From contig NZ_JARVKV010000053.1 in the NCBI RefSeq assembly GCF_029813835.1, positions 1 to 50,018 of the forward strand: DNA of 50,018 bases, read 5' to 3'. The notes under the pieces were generated by a model that saw only the letters and a list, made by a program, of their open reading frames with translations, searched no databases and had not been told where the DNA came from. This document shows positions 40,978 through 48,962 of this stretch, one piece after another; the stretch's first letter is position 1, and every line of letters begins with the position of its first letter. Source of the DNA: Streptomyces sp. DH37 (GTDB lineage Bacteria > Actinomycetota > Actinomycetes > Streptomycetales > Streptomycetaceae). The position numbers and the translations under genes were made by a program.

Positions 40978-41895
40978 TCAGCGGTCGTGGTGATTCGGCA
41001 CGGTCCCGCCGTCCCCGCCCGTCCCGCCGTCCCCGCTCGCTCCGCCGCCGTCCGCGCCGCGGCGGAAGGCGCCGGGGCTGACGCCGGTCTCCCGCCGGAA
41101 GAAGCGGCAGAAGTACGCCGGATCGGCGAAGCCCGTCCGGCGGGCCACCTGACCCACCGTCATCCCCGTTCCGGCCAGCAGGCGCTTGGCCTCCAGCACC
41201 CGCGCCCGCCGCACCAACTGCCCCGGGGTGCGGCCGGTGGCCCGCTTGACCACCTCGTTCAGATGGCCGACCGACACGCCCAGCCGCGCCGCGCACTCGC
41301 GCACCGGCGGCGGCCCCGTGTCCGGGTCCTCCAGCAACTCCCCGAACCGGGCGGCCAGTTCGGCCGCCCGCCCGGCCGCCGAGGCGGGCGTACCGCCGCC
41401 GGGCAGCCGGCCCGCGCGGACGAGGAGCACATGCAGGTAGGACTGGAGGACGGAGACGAAGCCCTCGCCCCGGACGCGGTACTCCCGCTCCATCTCCCGC
41501 AGCAGCGCCGAGAGGCGGACCGCCTCCTCGCGCGGGGGGCACAGCCACGGCCGCTCCCGCAGCGCCCGCAGCGCCTCCCGGTCCTCCGGGTGCGTCAGCA
41601 GGAAGTCGTCGGTGAACAGCACCACCCAGCCGTTGAGGCCCGAGACCCCGCGCCAGTGGTGCACCTGCCCGGGCAGGACCAGGCACAGGTTCGGCGGGCG
41701 CAGCGGCCACGGCACCGTGTCGACCACGTGCGTGCCCCGGCCGCTGGTGACGTAGACGATCTCGTGGAAGACGTGCCGGTGCGGGAAGGCGGCGCGCGAC
41801 AGCGGGCCGATGGTGTCGAAGGAGCCGATGGCGAACGGCAGGACGTTCGGCGCGGGCACCTCCAGGCGGTGCAGCGGGACCGGGTCGTGCGTCAT
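40978..41895 (-). CDS. AraC family transcriptional regulator
   Basis: 305 aa. N-terminal cupin (HRHVFHEIVYVTSGRGTHVVDTVPW, LVLPGQVHHWRGVSGLNGWVVLFTDDFL) and C-terminal double HTH (CAARLGVSVGHLNEVVKRATGRTPGQLVRRARVLEAKRLLAGTGMTVGQVARRTGFADPAYFCRFFRRETGVSPGAFR). ATG 41895 follows GAGGAGGTGGGGAG. It is directly upstream of the dioxygenase gene on the same strand (93 bp), so it is a likely regulator of aromatic degradation. Confidence 0.9.
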   Translation of the reverse strand: MTHDPVPLHRLEVPAPNVLPFAIGSFDTIGPLSRAAFPHRHVFHEIVYVTSGRGTHVVDTVPWPLRPPNLCLVLPGQVHHWRGVSGLNGWVVLFTDDFLLTHPEDREALRALRERPWLCPPREEAVRLSALLREMEREYRVRGEGFVSVLQSYLHVLLVRAGRLPGGGTPASAAGRAAELAARFGELLEDPDTGPPPVRECAARLGVSVGHLNEVVKRATGRTPGQLVRRARVLEAKRLLAGTGMTVGQVARRTGFADPAYFCRFFRRETGVSPGAFRRGADGGGASGDGGTGGDGGTVPNHHDR

Positions 41896-41970
41896 CTCCC
41901 CACCTCCTCGGCGGCCCGGCGGCCGGTGAAGCATAGTGCGGCCGGCGTCCCGGCCCGCCGCCGGAGGGGC

Positions 41971-42000
41971 CGGGACGGGCCGGGACGGGCCGGGACGGGC
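41971..42000. repeat. 10-bp tandem repeat CGGGACGGGC, three copies
   Basis: Three exact copies plus flanking near-copies, in the 177-bp gap between the divergent ends of AraC and ceramidase genes. A second short repeat of CGTGGGGGAGG is at about 42037-42059. G-rich; G-quadruplex formation is possible. Confidence 0.7.
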
Positions 42001-42072
42001 CGGAGGGGCCGCGCGGGGAGGGGTGTGCGGGAGGGCCGTGGGGGAGGCGTGGGGGAGGCGTGCGAGGAGGGG

Positions 42073-44232
42073 TCAGGACAGGACGGTGAACGCGCGGGTG
42101 GTGCCGGAGAAGGAACGGGCGCCGCCCAGCAGGGGTTTGGCGTCGCCGTGGTAGCGGACGCGGTAGCGGCCGGGCACGGCTCCGGAGGGCACGTCCCAGG
42201 TGACGGTCACCCTGGAGGCGGCGATCCCGTCCCGCTCCCAGCGGAAGGCCGTCGACCAGTCGCCGTCGTCGGCGACCGTGCGCCACGCGCCCCCCTCGTA
42301 CCGCTCCACCCGCAGGTAGGTGCTGCCCCGGCGCAGGTCGTTGCCGGGATGGGCGCCGGCGAACACGGCCGAGACCCGCTCGCCGGTCCGGTAGCTCTCG
42401 CGTGGCTGGGTCAGCACGTCCCCGAACGACCGCCCGATCTGCGGGGCGTCCAGCACGATCGGCGGCTGGAGGGCGAGCGGCGCGGCGGACAGGTCGGGCG
42501 GCTCCGGGCCGGTCGGCAGCTCCCTCCCGTCGCGCATCGCGCGGGCCAGCTGCGCCGACACCTGCTGGAGCGCGGGCAGTTGCCAGCGGCCGAAGAGGGT
42601 GCTGCCGCCCTCGTAGTGCTGGGCGTCGTACTCCTCGGGCGTGGTGAGGTAGTGGAAGTAGGCGTTGGCGTAGCCCGCCACCAGCACGTCGTCCAGGTCG
42701 GCGCCGGTGACGTCCGCGACGGTGCGGCGCAGCCTCAGCCCCGCCGCGATGGTCACCTCGCCCGGGACGCCGATGAGGTACAGGCGGCCGATGCGCACGA
42801 GCTGGACGGGGACGATCTCCTGCACCCAGGGGTAGATCCGGTTCATCTCCCCGATGGGCACGGCGATCGCCTTGGGGGCCTGGGCCTCGCGCAGCTCGGG
42901 CGAGACGGTGTAGACCACCGAGTGGGAGACCGCGTCCCAGAAGGGGTTCTCGCCCTCGGTGAAGCCGGGGAACGCCGGTCCGTCCTCCATGCTGCCCGCG
43001 GCCATGGACGCGCCGACCGCGGGCCGGGCGGTCCTGTGGGCGCGTCCGTCGCCGGTGAACTCCGGCGCCACGGTGACGTCGGAGAGGTCCACGTACACCA
43101 GCCGGGAGTCCACGCCCCCGGTCAGGGGGGTGCCGGGGCGCTCCAGCTGCCGTGCGGCGGCCTCGTACTGGCGCAGGCCGCAGGCCCGGGTGCGCTCGAA
43201 GTCCTCCGGTGTGGTCGGGGGCCGCAGGTCGAGGTTGGGGGACATGTCGCCGGCGTTGGTCTGGGCGAACGCGGTGATCACCTCGGGGGAGGCGTCGGCC
43301 AGGTAGTCCGCGCCCGCGACCTCGCGCTCCCAGTGGTAGGCGGCGTAGCCCTTGTTGTCGGCGCTGATCAGCCGGTTGTCGCCGGACATGCTGGTGCAGT
43401 GGGTGGCGAACCAGTTGACCGCGCCCACCAGCCGCCCCTCGCGCTCGATCCGCAGCAGCGTGGTGAGCGGGTCGACGGCGTCGGGGAAGTGGGCCCTGAC
43501 GTCCGCCGGGTTGCGGTCGAAGGCGGCGCGGGAGCGGTTGACGCTGGCGCCGCGCAGCTCCCCGCGGGAGAGGGAGAGCCCGGCGGGCGCGAGGTCGGCG
43601 TGGGCCCGGCCGACGGCCTCCACGATGCCGCGGACGACCGCGTCGAAGGTCTTGGCGTGGAAGCCGAGCGTGGTGATGTTGTAGAGCAGGTGGTGGGAGT
43701 AACCGCCCGGTCCGGCGTGGGTGTGGGTGGCGGTGATCATGGTGTTCCGGGCGGTGTAGAGGCCGCCGTACCGCTCCTCGAGGGCGCGCAGCACCGCCTG
43801 GTGCACGCTGGAGAAGATCATGGGGGAGTCGACCACGACGAGGGCCACGCGCTCCCCGGCGCCGCCGTCCGGCGTCCGGTCGGCGATGACGAAGGCGCGG
43901 GCCCGCAGCCGGGTGTGCAGGCCCTGGGCCTGCTGGTCGGTGCGCCCGTAGCCCATCATGCCGACCTCGGCCACCTCGCCGGTGGCGTCGGCGATGCCGC
44001 GGCCCACCAGGTAGGGGCTGTGGGGGCCGGCCTCCGCGGCGCCGGCCCGCCCGGGTGCGGCGGAGGTGCGGCCGGCGGCGGACGCCGTGGCCGGCGGAAG
44101 CCCGGCGAGGCCGAGCCCGGTCGCCGCGGCCGTGGCGCGCAGGACGTTCCGGCGGCTGCTGCCCGTGGTGCGGGACGGTCCGTCCGGGATCTCGCCGGAC
44201 GGTGCGCGCCGCTGGGTTCGGGAATCGCTCAC
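42073..44232 (-). CDS. neutral/alkaline ceramidase, Tat-secreted
   Basis: 719 aa. Twin-arginine signal SSRRNVLRATAAATGLGLAG at about 25-44. The catalytic domain begins YLVGRGIADATGEVAEVGMMGYGR, has zinc-binding ATHTHAGPGGYSHH and the active-site AQTNAGDMSPNLDLR with nucleophilic Ser, and the C-terminal immunoglobulin-like domain ends GRYRVRYHGDAKPLLGG. It cleaves ceramide to sphingosine and fatty acid outside the cell. GTG 44232 with AGGAG 8 nt upstream is preferred; an earlier in-frame start exists. Confidence 0.93.
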   Translation of the reverse strand: MSDSRTQRRAPSGEIPDGPSRTTGSSRRNVLRATAAATGLGLAGLPPATASAAGRTSAAPGRAGAAEAGPHSPYLVGRGIADATGEVAEVGMMGYGRTDQQAQGLHTRLRARAFVIADRTPDGGAGERVALVVVDSPMIFSSVHQAVLRALEERYGGLYTARNTMITATHTHAGPGGYSHHLLYNITTLGFHAKTFDAVVRGIVEAVGRAHADLAPAGLSLSRGELRGASVNRSRAAFDRNPADVRAHFPDAVDPLTTLLRIEREGRLVGAVNWFATHCTSMSGDNRLISADNKGYAAYHWEREVAGADYLADASPEVITAFAQTNAGDMSPNLDLRPPTTPEDFERTRACGLRQYEAAARQLERPGTPLTGGVDSRLVYVDLSDVTVAPEFTGDGRAHRTARPAVGASMAAGSMEDGPAFPGFTEGENPFWDAVSHSVVYTVSPELREAQAPKAIAVPIGEMNRIYPWVQEIVPVQLVRIGRLYLIGVPGEVTIAAGLRLRRTVADVTGADLDDVLVAGYANAYFHYLTTPEEYDAQHYEGGSTLFGRWQLPALQQVSAQLARAMRDGRELPTGPEPPDLSAAPLALQPPIVLDAPQIGRSFGDVLTQPRESYRTGERVSAVFAGAHPGNDLRRGSTYLRVERYEGGAWRTVADDGDWSTAFRWERDGIAASRVTVTWDVPSGAVPGRYRVRYHGDAKPLLGGARSFSGTTRAFTVLS

Positions 44233-44263
44233 GTGCGGCTCCTCACGGTGCTGCTGGGGGGTT

Positions 44264-44284
44264 ACCACCGGTTCACCCGGTGGT
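44264..44284. promoter_or_regulatory. inverted repeat upstream of the ceramidase gene
   Basis: ACCACCGG, 5 bp, CCGGTGGT, 32 bp before the start codon. The position suits an operator; no cognate regulator is identified. Confidence 0.4.
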
Positions 44285-44339
44285 GTTGTGAGCATGACAC
44301 CAGCGGCATGCGCAGACAATCCGTCGGCGGAAGACCGTC

Positions 44340-44374
44340 GCCGGAACGGCCGTGGGGGCCACGGCCGTTCCGGC
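44340..44374 (-). terminator. perfect 16-bp hairpin terminator after the MFS gene
   Basis: Arms 44340-44355 and 44359-44374 are exact complements with a GGG loop, 9 bp beyond the MFS stop. The strongest hairpin in the window. Confidence 0.8.
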
Positions 44375-44382
44375 CGGGGGCT

Positions 44383-45600
44383 TCAGCGCACGGCCCGTGC
44401 GGCCCCGGCCGCCGGGGAGGAGGAGGCGACGATCCGGCTCCCGCGGCCGTCCGTGCGCCGTTCCAGCCGGGCCGACAGCACGGCCAGGACCAGGGCGCTC
44501 GCGGCGAGCACCGCGCCGACCCAGTTGGGCGCGGTGACGCCCAGCCCGGCCGCGAGGACGGCCCCGCCGAGCCAGGCGGCCAGCGCGTTGCCCAGGTTGA
44601 AGGCGCCGATGTTGACGGCGGAGGCCAGCGTGGGCGCGTCCGCCGTCTGGTCCAGGACGCGCTTCTGCAGCGGCGGCACGGTCGCGAAGCCGAAGGCGCC
44701 GATCAGCGTGATCGAGACGGCGGCGAGCGTCTTGTCGTACGCGGTGAAGGTGAACAGGCCCAGCGTCAGGGAGAGGGCGGCCAGGGCGGTGAACAGCAGG
44801 GGCATCAGCGCGCGGTCGGCGAGGCGCCCGCCCACCAGGTTGCCCGCCACCATGCCCAGGCCGAACAGCACCAGCAGCCGGCTCACGGAGGCGTCGGCGT
44901 AGCCCGCCGCGTCCGTCATCATCGGCGCGATGTAGGTGATCGCGGCGAAGACGCCGCCGAAGCCGAGCACGGTCATCGCCATGGCCAGCAGCACCTGGAC
45001 GTCGCGGAAGGCGGCCAGCTCCCGGCGCACCCGGGAGTGCCCCGGCGCCGGGCGCTCGTCCCGGGGCACGAGGGCGGCCACACCGGCCAGGCCCAGCACT
45101 CCGAGCCCGGCGACGCCCAGGAAGGTGACGCGCCAGCCGAACTCCTGGCCGACGAGGGTGCCCAGCGGTACGCCGACCACGTTCGCCACGGTGAGGCCGG
45201 TGAACATCGTCGCGATCGCGCCCGCCTTCTTCCGCGGGGCCACCAGGTCGGCGGCGACGATCGAGCCGATGCCGAAGAACGCCCCGTGGGCGAGCGACGC
45301 GACGACCCGCCCGGCCAGCATCGCCTCGAAGGCGGGGGCGAGGGCGGAGACCAGGTTGCCCAGGGTGAACAGGACCATCAGCAGCATCAGCATCCGCTTG
45401 CGCGAGACGCGCGTGCCCGCGACCGCCAGCAGCGGCGCGCCGACGACGACGCCGAGGGCGTAGCCGGTGGCGAGCAGGCCGGCGGTGGGGATGGGGACGC
45501 CGAACTCCTCCGCCACCTCCGGCAGCAGTCCCATGATCACGAACTCGGTGGTGCCGATGCCGAAGGCGCCGATCGCGAGCGCCAGCAGGGCGAGGGGCAT
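44383..45600 (-). CDS. MFS transporter (DHA1, AraJ/Cmx-like)
   Basis: 405 aa, 12 membrane helices. Starts MPLALLALAIGAFGIGTTEFVIMGLLPEVAEEFGV, with the GTTEF motif of AraJ/Cmx-type drug and sugar efflux proteins; ATGYALGVVVGAPLL, motif A variant GTRVSRKR, and second-half GGRLADR. Divergent from a MarR gene 129 bp away, the usual arrangement for a repressor-controlled efflux pump. Exported compound unknown. Confidence 0.92.
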   Translation of the reverse strand: MPLALLALAIGAFGIGTTEFVIMGLLPEVAEEFGVPIPTAGLLATGYALGVVVGAPLLAVAGTRVSRKRMLMLLMVLFTLGNLVSALAPAFEAMLAGRVVASLAHGAFFGIGSIVAADLVAPRKKAGAIATMFTGLTVANVVGVPLGTLVGQEFGWRVTFLGVAGLGVLGLAGVAALVPRDERPAPGHSRVRRELAAFRDVQVLLAMAMTVLGFGGVFAAITYIAPMMTDAAGYADASVSRLLVLFGLGMVAGNLVGGRLADRALMPLLFTALAALSLTLGLFTFTAYDKTLAAVSITLIGAFGFATVPPLQKRVLDQTADAPTLASAVNIGAFNLGNALAAWLGGAVLAAGLGVTAPNWVGAVLAASALVLAVLSARLERRTDGRGSRIVASSSPAAGAARAVR

Positions 45601-45619
45601 GAAGGGGCTCCCAGATTTG

Positions 45620-45673
45620 TTGCACATACGTCTTACAGGCGTAGACAATAATTGCAGACGCGGGATATTTGCA
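45620..45673. promoter_or_regulatory. AT-rich divergent promoter/operator region with TTGCA repeats
   Basis: TTGCA occurs three times on the plus strand (45620, 45652, 45669), the last two as TTGCAGACGC and TTGCAAACGC. GTCT...AGAC flanks the centre. It is an AT-rich island between the divergent MFS and MarR genes and probably holds both promoters and the MarR binding sites. Confidence 0.5.
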
Positions 45674-45729
45674 AACGCCTTGTACCGCGCCTGGCTAACC
45701 TGGGAGGCGACACGAAGGGGAGACGCGAG

Positions 45730-46185
45730 ATGACCACGACCCGCCCCGACCGGGGGCTGGCCCAGGGCTGGTGCGCCCTGTCGGCCCTGCACGGCCGCAT
45801 CGAGGCGCGCGTCGAGCGCGCGCTCCAGGCGGAGCACGGGCTCAGCGTGCGCGAGTTCTCCGTGCTGGACGTGCTCAGCGGCCAGCACGGCGGCGAGGGC
45901 GGGCACCTGCGCATGAACGAGCTGGCCGACGCCGTGGTGCTCAGCCAGAGCGCCACCACCCGCCTGGTCAACCGGCTGGAGGACCGCGGCCTGCTCAGCC
46001 GCTACCTGTGCCCCACCGACCGGCGCGGCATCTACACCGAGGTCACCGGCGAGGGGCGGGAACTGCTGGAGAAGGCGCGGCCGACCAACGACGCCGCGCT
46101 GCGCGAGGCCCTCGCCGCCGCCGCCGAGCGGCCCGAGCTGGCGCCGCTGGTCGCGGCCGTCCGCGCGCTGGAACCGGGGATCTGA
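45730..46185 (+). CDS. MarR family transcriptional regulator
   Basis: 151 aa winged-helix dimer: LSVREFSVLDVLSG, MNELADAVVLSQSATTRLVNRLEDRGLLSRYLCPTDRRGIYTEVTGEG, with the wing sequence PTDRRG. AAGGGGAG precedes the ATG. Expected to repress the divergent MFS transporter and itself, released by a phenolic or drug ligand. Confidence 0.92.
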   Translation: MTTTRPDRGLAQGWCALSALHGRIEARVERALQAEHGLSVREFSVLDVLSGQHGGEGGHLRMNELADAVVLSQSATTRLVNRLEDRGLLSRYLCPTDRRGIYTEVTGEGRELLEKARPTNDAALREALAAAAERPELAPLVAAVRALEPGI

Positions 46186-46212
46186 GGCGGCCCCGGAGCC
46201 GTACGGCCGGTG

Positions 46213-46770
46213 CTACCAGACGTCGCCGTCGCGCCAGTCGCAGACCAGCTCGCCGGCCGGGTCCAGTTCCCGGGTCACCGGCAGGACGTGGACGCATCCG
46301 TCGTCCTCCTCGGTGCGCACGAGGCCCGAGGGGGTGAGCGCCCAGGTGGGGCCCTGCCACAGCAGCCAGCCGCGCGCCGCGTAGAAGCCGAGCGCCTCGT
46401 CGCTGGAGCCCAGCGCGCCCAGGTCGTACGCGCCGCGCACCACCCGCTCCAGCGCCTCCATCAGCGCCGCGCCGTATCCGCGTCCGCGCCGGTCGGCGCG
46501 GACCCCGACCCCCTCGACGTAGCCCGCGCGCAGCGCCCGGCCGCCGTGCAGCAGCCGCCGCTGGACCAGCGAGGCGTGGCCGACCAGTTCGGAGCCCTCC
46601 CAGGCCAGGGCGTGCACGCCGCCCAGGGCGTGCTCCCAGTCCTGGTCGGTCAGGTCCCCCTCGAAGACCTCGTCCAGCAGGGACCGCGCCGCCGCGCGGG
46701 CGGACGCGTCCAGCTCGGCGGTGTGGACGAGTCTGATCCCGCTGCCGCCGCCCGTGCCGATCTCGACCAT
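46213..46770 (-). CDS. aac(2')-I: aminoglycoside 2'-N-acetyltransferase, AAC(2')-I family
   Basis: 185 aa GNAT enzyme. RLVHTAELD, FEGDLTDQDWEHALGGVHALAWEG, ASLVQRRLLHGGRALRAGYVEGVGVRADRRGRGYG and the C-terminal ALTPSGLVRTEEDDGCVHVLP with ELVCDWRDGDVW match mycobacterial AAC(2')-Ic closely across the full length. It acetylates the 2'-amino group of aminoglycosides. As in mycobacteria this is probably an intrinsic chromosomal gene; nothing around it looks mobile. ATG 46770 with GGATGGGGG upstream. Confidence 0.9.
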   Translation of the reverse strand: MVEIGTGGGSGIRLVHTAELDASARAAARSLLDEVFEGDLTDQDWEHALGGVHALAWEGSELVGHASLVQRRLLHGGRALRAGYVEGVGVRADRRGRGYGAALMEALERVVRGAYDLGALGSSDEALGFYAARGWLLWQGPTWALTPSGLVRTEEDDGCVHVLPVTRELDPAGELVCDWRDGDVW

Positions 46771-46792
46771 GCCCCCATCCTGGCAGCACACG

Positions 46793-46831
46793 ACGCCGCC
46801 CGCCGCCGTTTTCCACGGCGGCGGGCGGCGT
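46793..46831 (-). terminator. perfect 17-bp hairpin terminator
   Basis: Arms 46793-46809 and 46815-46831 are exact complements (GCC repeats) with loop TTTCC. It ends the transcript of the 52-aa basic protein and insulates aac(2'). Confidence 0.75.
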
Positions 46832-46895
46832 GCTGTGGTCGGCGAGCGGGCGGGCGGGTGTGCGGGGATGCGGGGCCGTACGGAGGCGGGGCGCC

Positions 46896-47054
46896 TCAGC
46901 GGTGCCCGGACCCGCGGCCGCGCAGCCTGCTCAGGGCGCGCTTGGCCTCGGCCCGCTTCCTGGGGTCGGAGGCCGCCGTCCTGGCCTTCTGGGTCAGACG
47001 GCGGCCCTGCGGGGTTCGGGCGAACATGGCGATCTTGCTCAGAATGCCCGGCAC
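46896..47054 (-). CDS. 52-aa basic small protein
   Basis: Starts GTG 47054 (MPGILSKIAMFARTPQGRRL...) with a strong GGAGGA 4 nt upstream. It continues TQKARTAASDPRKRAEAKRAL and ends Arg/Gly-rich. It has the look of the small, basic, SKIAMFARTPQG-type proteins conserved in actinobacteria; function unknown. The hairpin right after its stop supports it as an independent transcript. Confidence 0.65.
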   Translation of the reverse strand: MPGILSKIAMFARTPQGRRLTQKARTAASDPRKRAEAKRALSRLRGRGSGHR

Positions 47055-47221
47055 GGTTCCTCCAGCTGTTCACGGGTGCTCGCCGGAGCGAGCTGCGCCT
47101 TCTGCGCTCTGTCGTGCGTCCTCTCTGCCTCCTACCCCCGCGGGCCGGGGTGATGTCCGCCCGCCGCCCGCCCTCCGGAGGCGGACGGGTTCCGGCGGCG
47201 GTGCCGCCCCGGGCTCATCCG

Positions 47222-47235
47222 GTTGATTGTTCAAC
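47222..47235. promoter_or_regulatory. MarR-like palindrome GTTGATTGTTCAAC
   Basis: Perfect 5-bp arms (GTTGA/TCAAC) around TTGT, in the 309-bp gap 47055-47363 between the divergent 52-aa gene and LacI gene. Nearly identical to the site at 30489-30502. The rest of the gap holds no gene. Confidence 0.4.
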
Positions 47236-47316
47236 GGCATCGGAGGCGTCCATACGCCGCGCCCCCGGCCGCGGACGGCCTTCGGATCTCGTGTTCCGGG
47301 CCGCAGTCGGCCGCTC

Positions 47317-47322
47317 TAGGAT
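47317..47322 (+). promoter_or_regulatory. -10 box of the LacI-family gene
   Basis: TAGGAT matches the preferred vegetative -10 of Streptomyces, 42 bp before the start codon. The -35 (around 47293) is weak. Confidence 0.5.
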
Positions 47323-47363
47323 GAGCCCCAGTTCGCCGGTGACGGCGGCGGGAGGGAGTAGCG

Positions 47364-48392
47364 GTGAAGCGTCCCACCATGGTGGACATCGCCCGTCGTG
47401 CGGGGGTGACCAAGAGCGCGGTCTCCTTCGCGCTCAACGGCCGTCCCGGAGTCTCGGAGGCGACCCGCGCCCGGGTGCTCGCCATCGCGGACGAACTGGG
47501 CTGGCAGCCCAACAGCGCGGCCAGGGCCCTCTCCGACGGCAGGGCCGGCGCGTTCGGACTGGTCGTGGACCGCCCGGCGCGTTCCCTGGGCATCGAGCCG
47601 TTCTTCATGCAGCTGGTCTCCGGCATCCAGGGCGAGCTGTCCGAGGACGGCACCTCGCTGCTGTTCACCGTCGCGCCCGACGCCGACGCCGAGATGGCCA
47701 CCTACCGGGCCTGGTGGGCGCAGCGCAAGGTCGACGGCGTCTTCCTGGTCGACCTGCGGGTGGACGATCCCCGGGTGCGCGCCCTGGAGGAACTGCGCCT
47801 GCCCGCCGTGGTGATCGGCTCGCCCGCCGCCTCCGGGGGCCTGTCGGCGGTGTGGAGCGACGACGCGGCGGGCGTACGCACCGCCGTCGCCCACCTGGCC
47901 GACCTCGGCCACCGCTCCATCGCCCACGTCACCGGGCCCGCCGTCCTGCGGCACACCCTCATACGGACCGAGGCCTTCACCGCCGCCACCGCCGAGCGGG
48001 GCGTCACCGGGCGGAGCGTGGAGGCCGACTACAGCGGCGAGCGGGGCTTCGCCGCCACCCGCGCCCTGCTGGAGGGCGCCGAGCGCCCCACCGCGATCCT
48101 CTACGACAACGACGTGATGGCCGTCTCCGGCCTGAGCGCGGCGCAGACCCTGGGCGTCCGGGTCCCCGAGGACGTCTCCCTCGTGGCCTGGGACGACTCG
48201 CCGCTGTGCGAACTGGTCCACCCCGGCCTGACCGCGCTGCGCCGCGACATCGCCGCCTACGGAGCCCTGGCGGCCCGTCAGCTCCGGGACGTGGCCACCG
48301 GCCACCGCGTCGAGCACCGCCACGGCCCCGACCCCACCCTGACGGTCCGCGACAGCACCGCCGCCCCCTCCCGGGACACCGCGCCGCTGTAG
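47364..48392 (+). CDS. LacI family transcriptional regulator
   Basis: 342 aa. HTH and hinge at 1-60 (RPTMVDIARRAGVTKSAVSFALNGRPGVSEATRARVLAIADELGWQPNSAARALS), then a sugar-binding-like domain (AFGLVVDRPA, VDGVFLVDLRVDDPRV, VWSDDAAGVRTAVAHLADLGHRSIAHVTGP, CTERM-like PTLTVRDSTAAP). A carbohydrate effector is expected. No transporter or glycosidase is adjacent, so its target lies elsewhere or beyond the next genes. Confidence 0.93.
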   Translation: MKRPTMVDIARRAGVTKSAVSFALNGRPGVSEATRARVLAIADELGWQPNSAARALSDGRAGAFGLVVDRPARSLGIEPFFMQLVSGIQGELSEDGTSLLFTVAPDADAEMATYRAWWAQRKVDGVFLVDLRVDDPRVRALEELRLPAVVIGSPAASGGLSAVWSDDAAGVRTAVAHLADLGHRSIAHVTGPAVLRHTLIRTEAFTAATAERGVTGRSVEADYSGERGFAATRALLEGAERPTAILYDNDVMAVSGLSAAQTLGVRVPEDVSLVAWDDSPLCELVHPGLTALRRDIAAYGALAARQLRDVATGHRVEHRHGPDPTLTVRDSTAAPSRDTAPL

Positions 48393-48458
48393 CCCGCGCC
48401 GGTCGGCCGCGGTCCGCCCGCGAGGGGTGGTGCCTCACCGCTTCCCCGGCGCGCTTCC

Positions 48459-48962
48459 TCAGCCGATGGTGACGACACGCGCCCAGGACGGCGGGGCGTC
48501 CGGGAGGTGGTCGGGGTTCTCCTCGTCCACGGCCCGGGCGGGACGGGGGAAGAGGCCGACGACGATGCGGCAGGGCGGCTGTGCGGAGGGCCACGGAGTC
48601 TGGCCGTCCGTCAGGGCGACGATCACGTCCGGGCGGGGCCGGGAGCGGAGCGCCCGAGTGAAACCGGAACGCAGGTCCGTTCCCCCGCCGCCGACCGGTT
48701 CGACGTTCTCGGCGCGGCAGAGCGGGACGGCGACTCCGGCCGCCGCGTCGCAGGAGAGCACCGAGACCAGGTCGCGCGGTCCGCCCACCGCCCGTGAGAT
48801 CGCCACCACCTCCAGCAGCGCGCTGCCCAGCTCGGCGTCGCTCACCGACCCGGGGGTGTCGATCACGACGCAGACCCGGGGCGGCGTACGGCGCAGGCTC
48901 GGCAGCAGTCCACCGCAGGATGGACCTTCCTCGTCGCCGTACAGGGCACCGCGCTCGCTGAA
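48459..48962 (-). pseudogene. truncated VWA-like (DUF2201-type) fragment with altered MIDAS
   Basis: Reads as the C-terminal VWA-like domain of VWA-like metallopeptidase proteins (LLPSLRRTPPRVCVVIDTPGSVSDAELG, GGGGTDLRSGFTRALRSRPRPDVIVALTDGQTPWP). The frame runs back only to the stop codon of the upstream gene (48963-48965); the first possible start is a GTG inside the first strand (48866). The N-terminal several hundred residues are missing. The metal motif that should read DTSGS has Pro in place of Ser. Most likely a deletion remnant lying in frame behind the HTH gene. Confidence 0.65.

Noticed and set aside
40837..45651. 1604-codon open frame on the plus strand
   Set aside because: Gly/Arg/Ala/Val-rich sequence opposite AraC, ceramidase and MFS genes, which all show intact catalytic or membrane motifs. 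Shadow frame.
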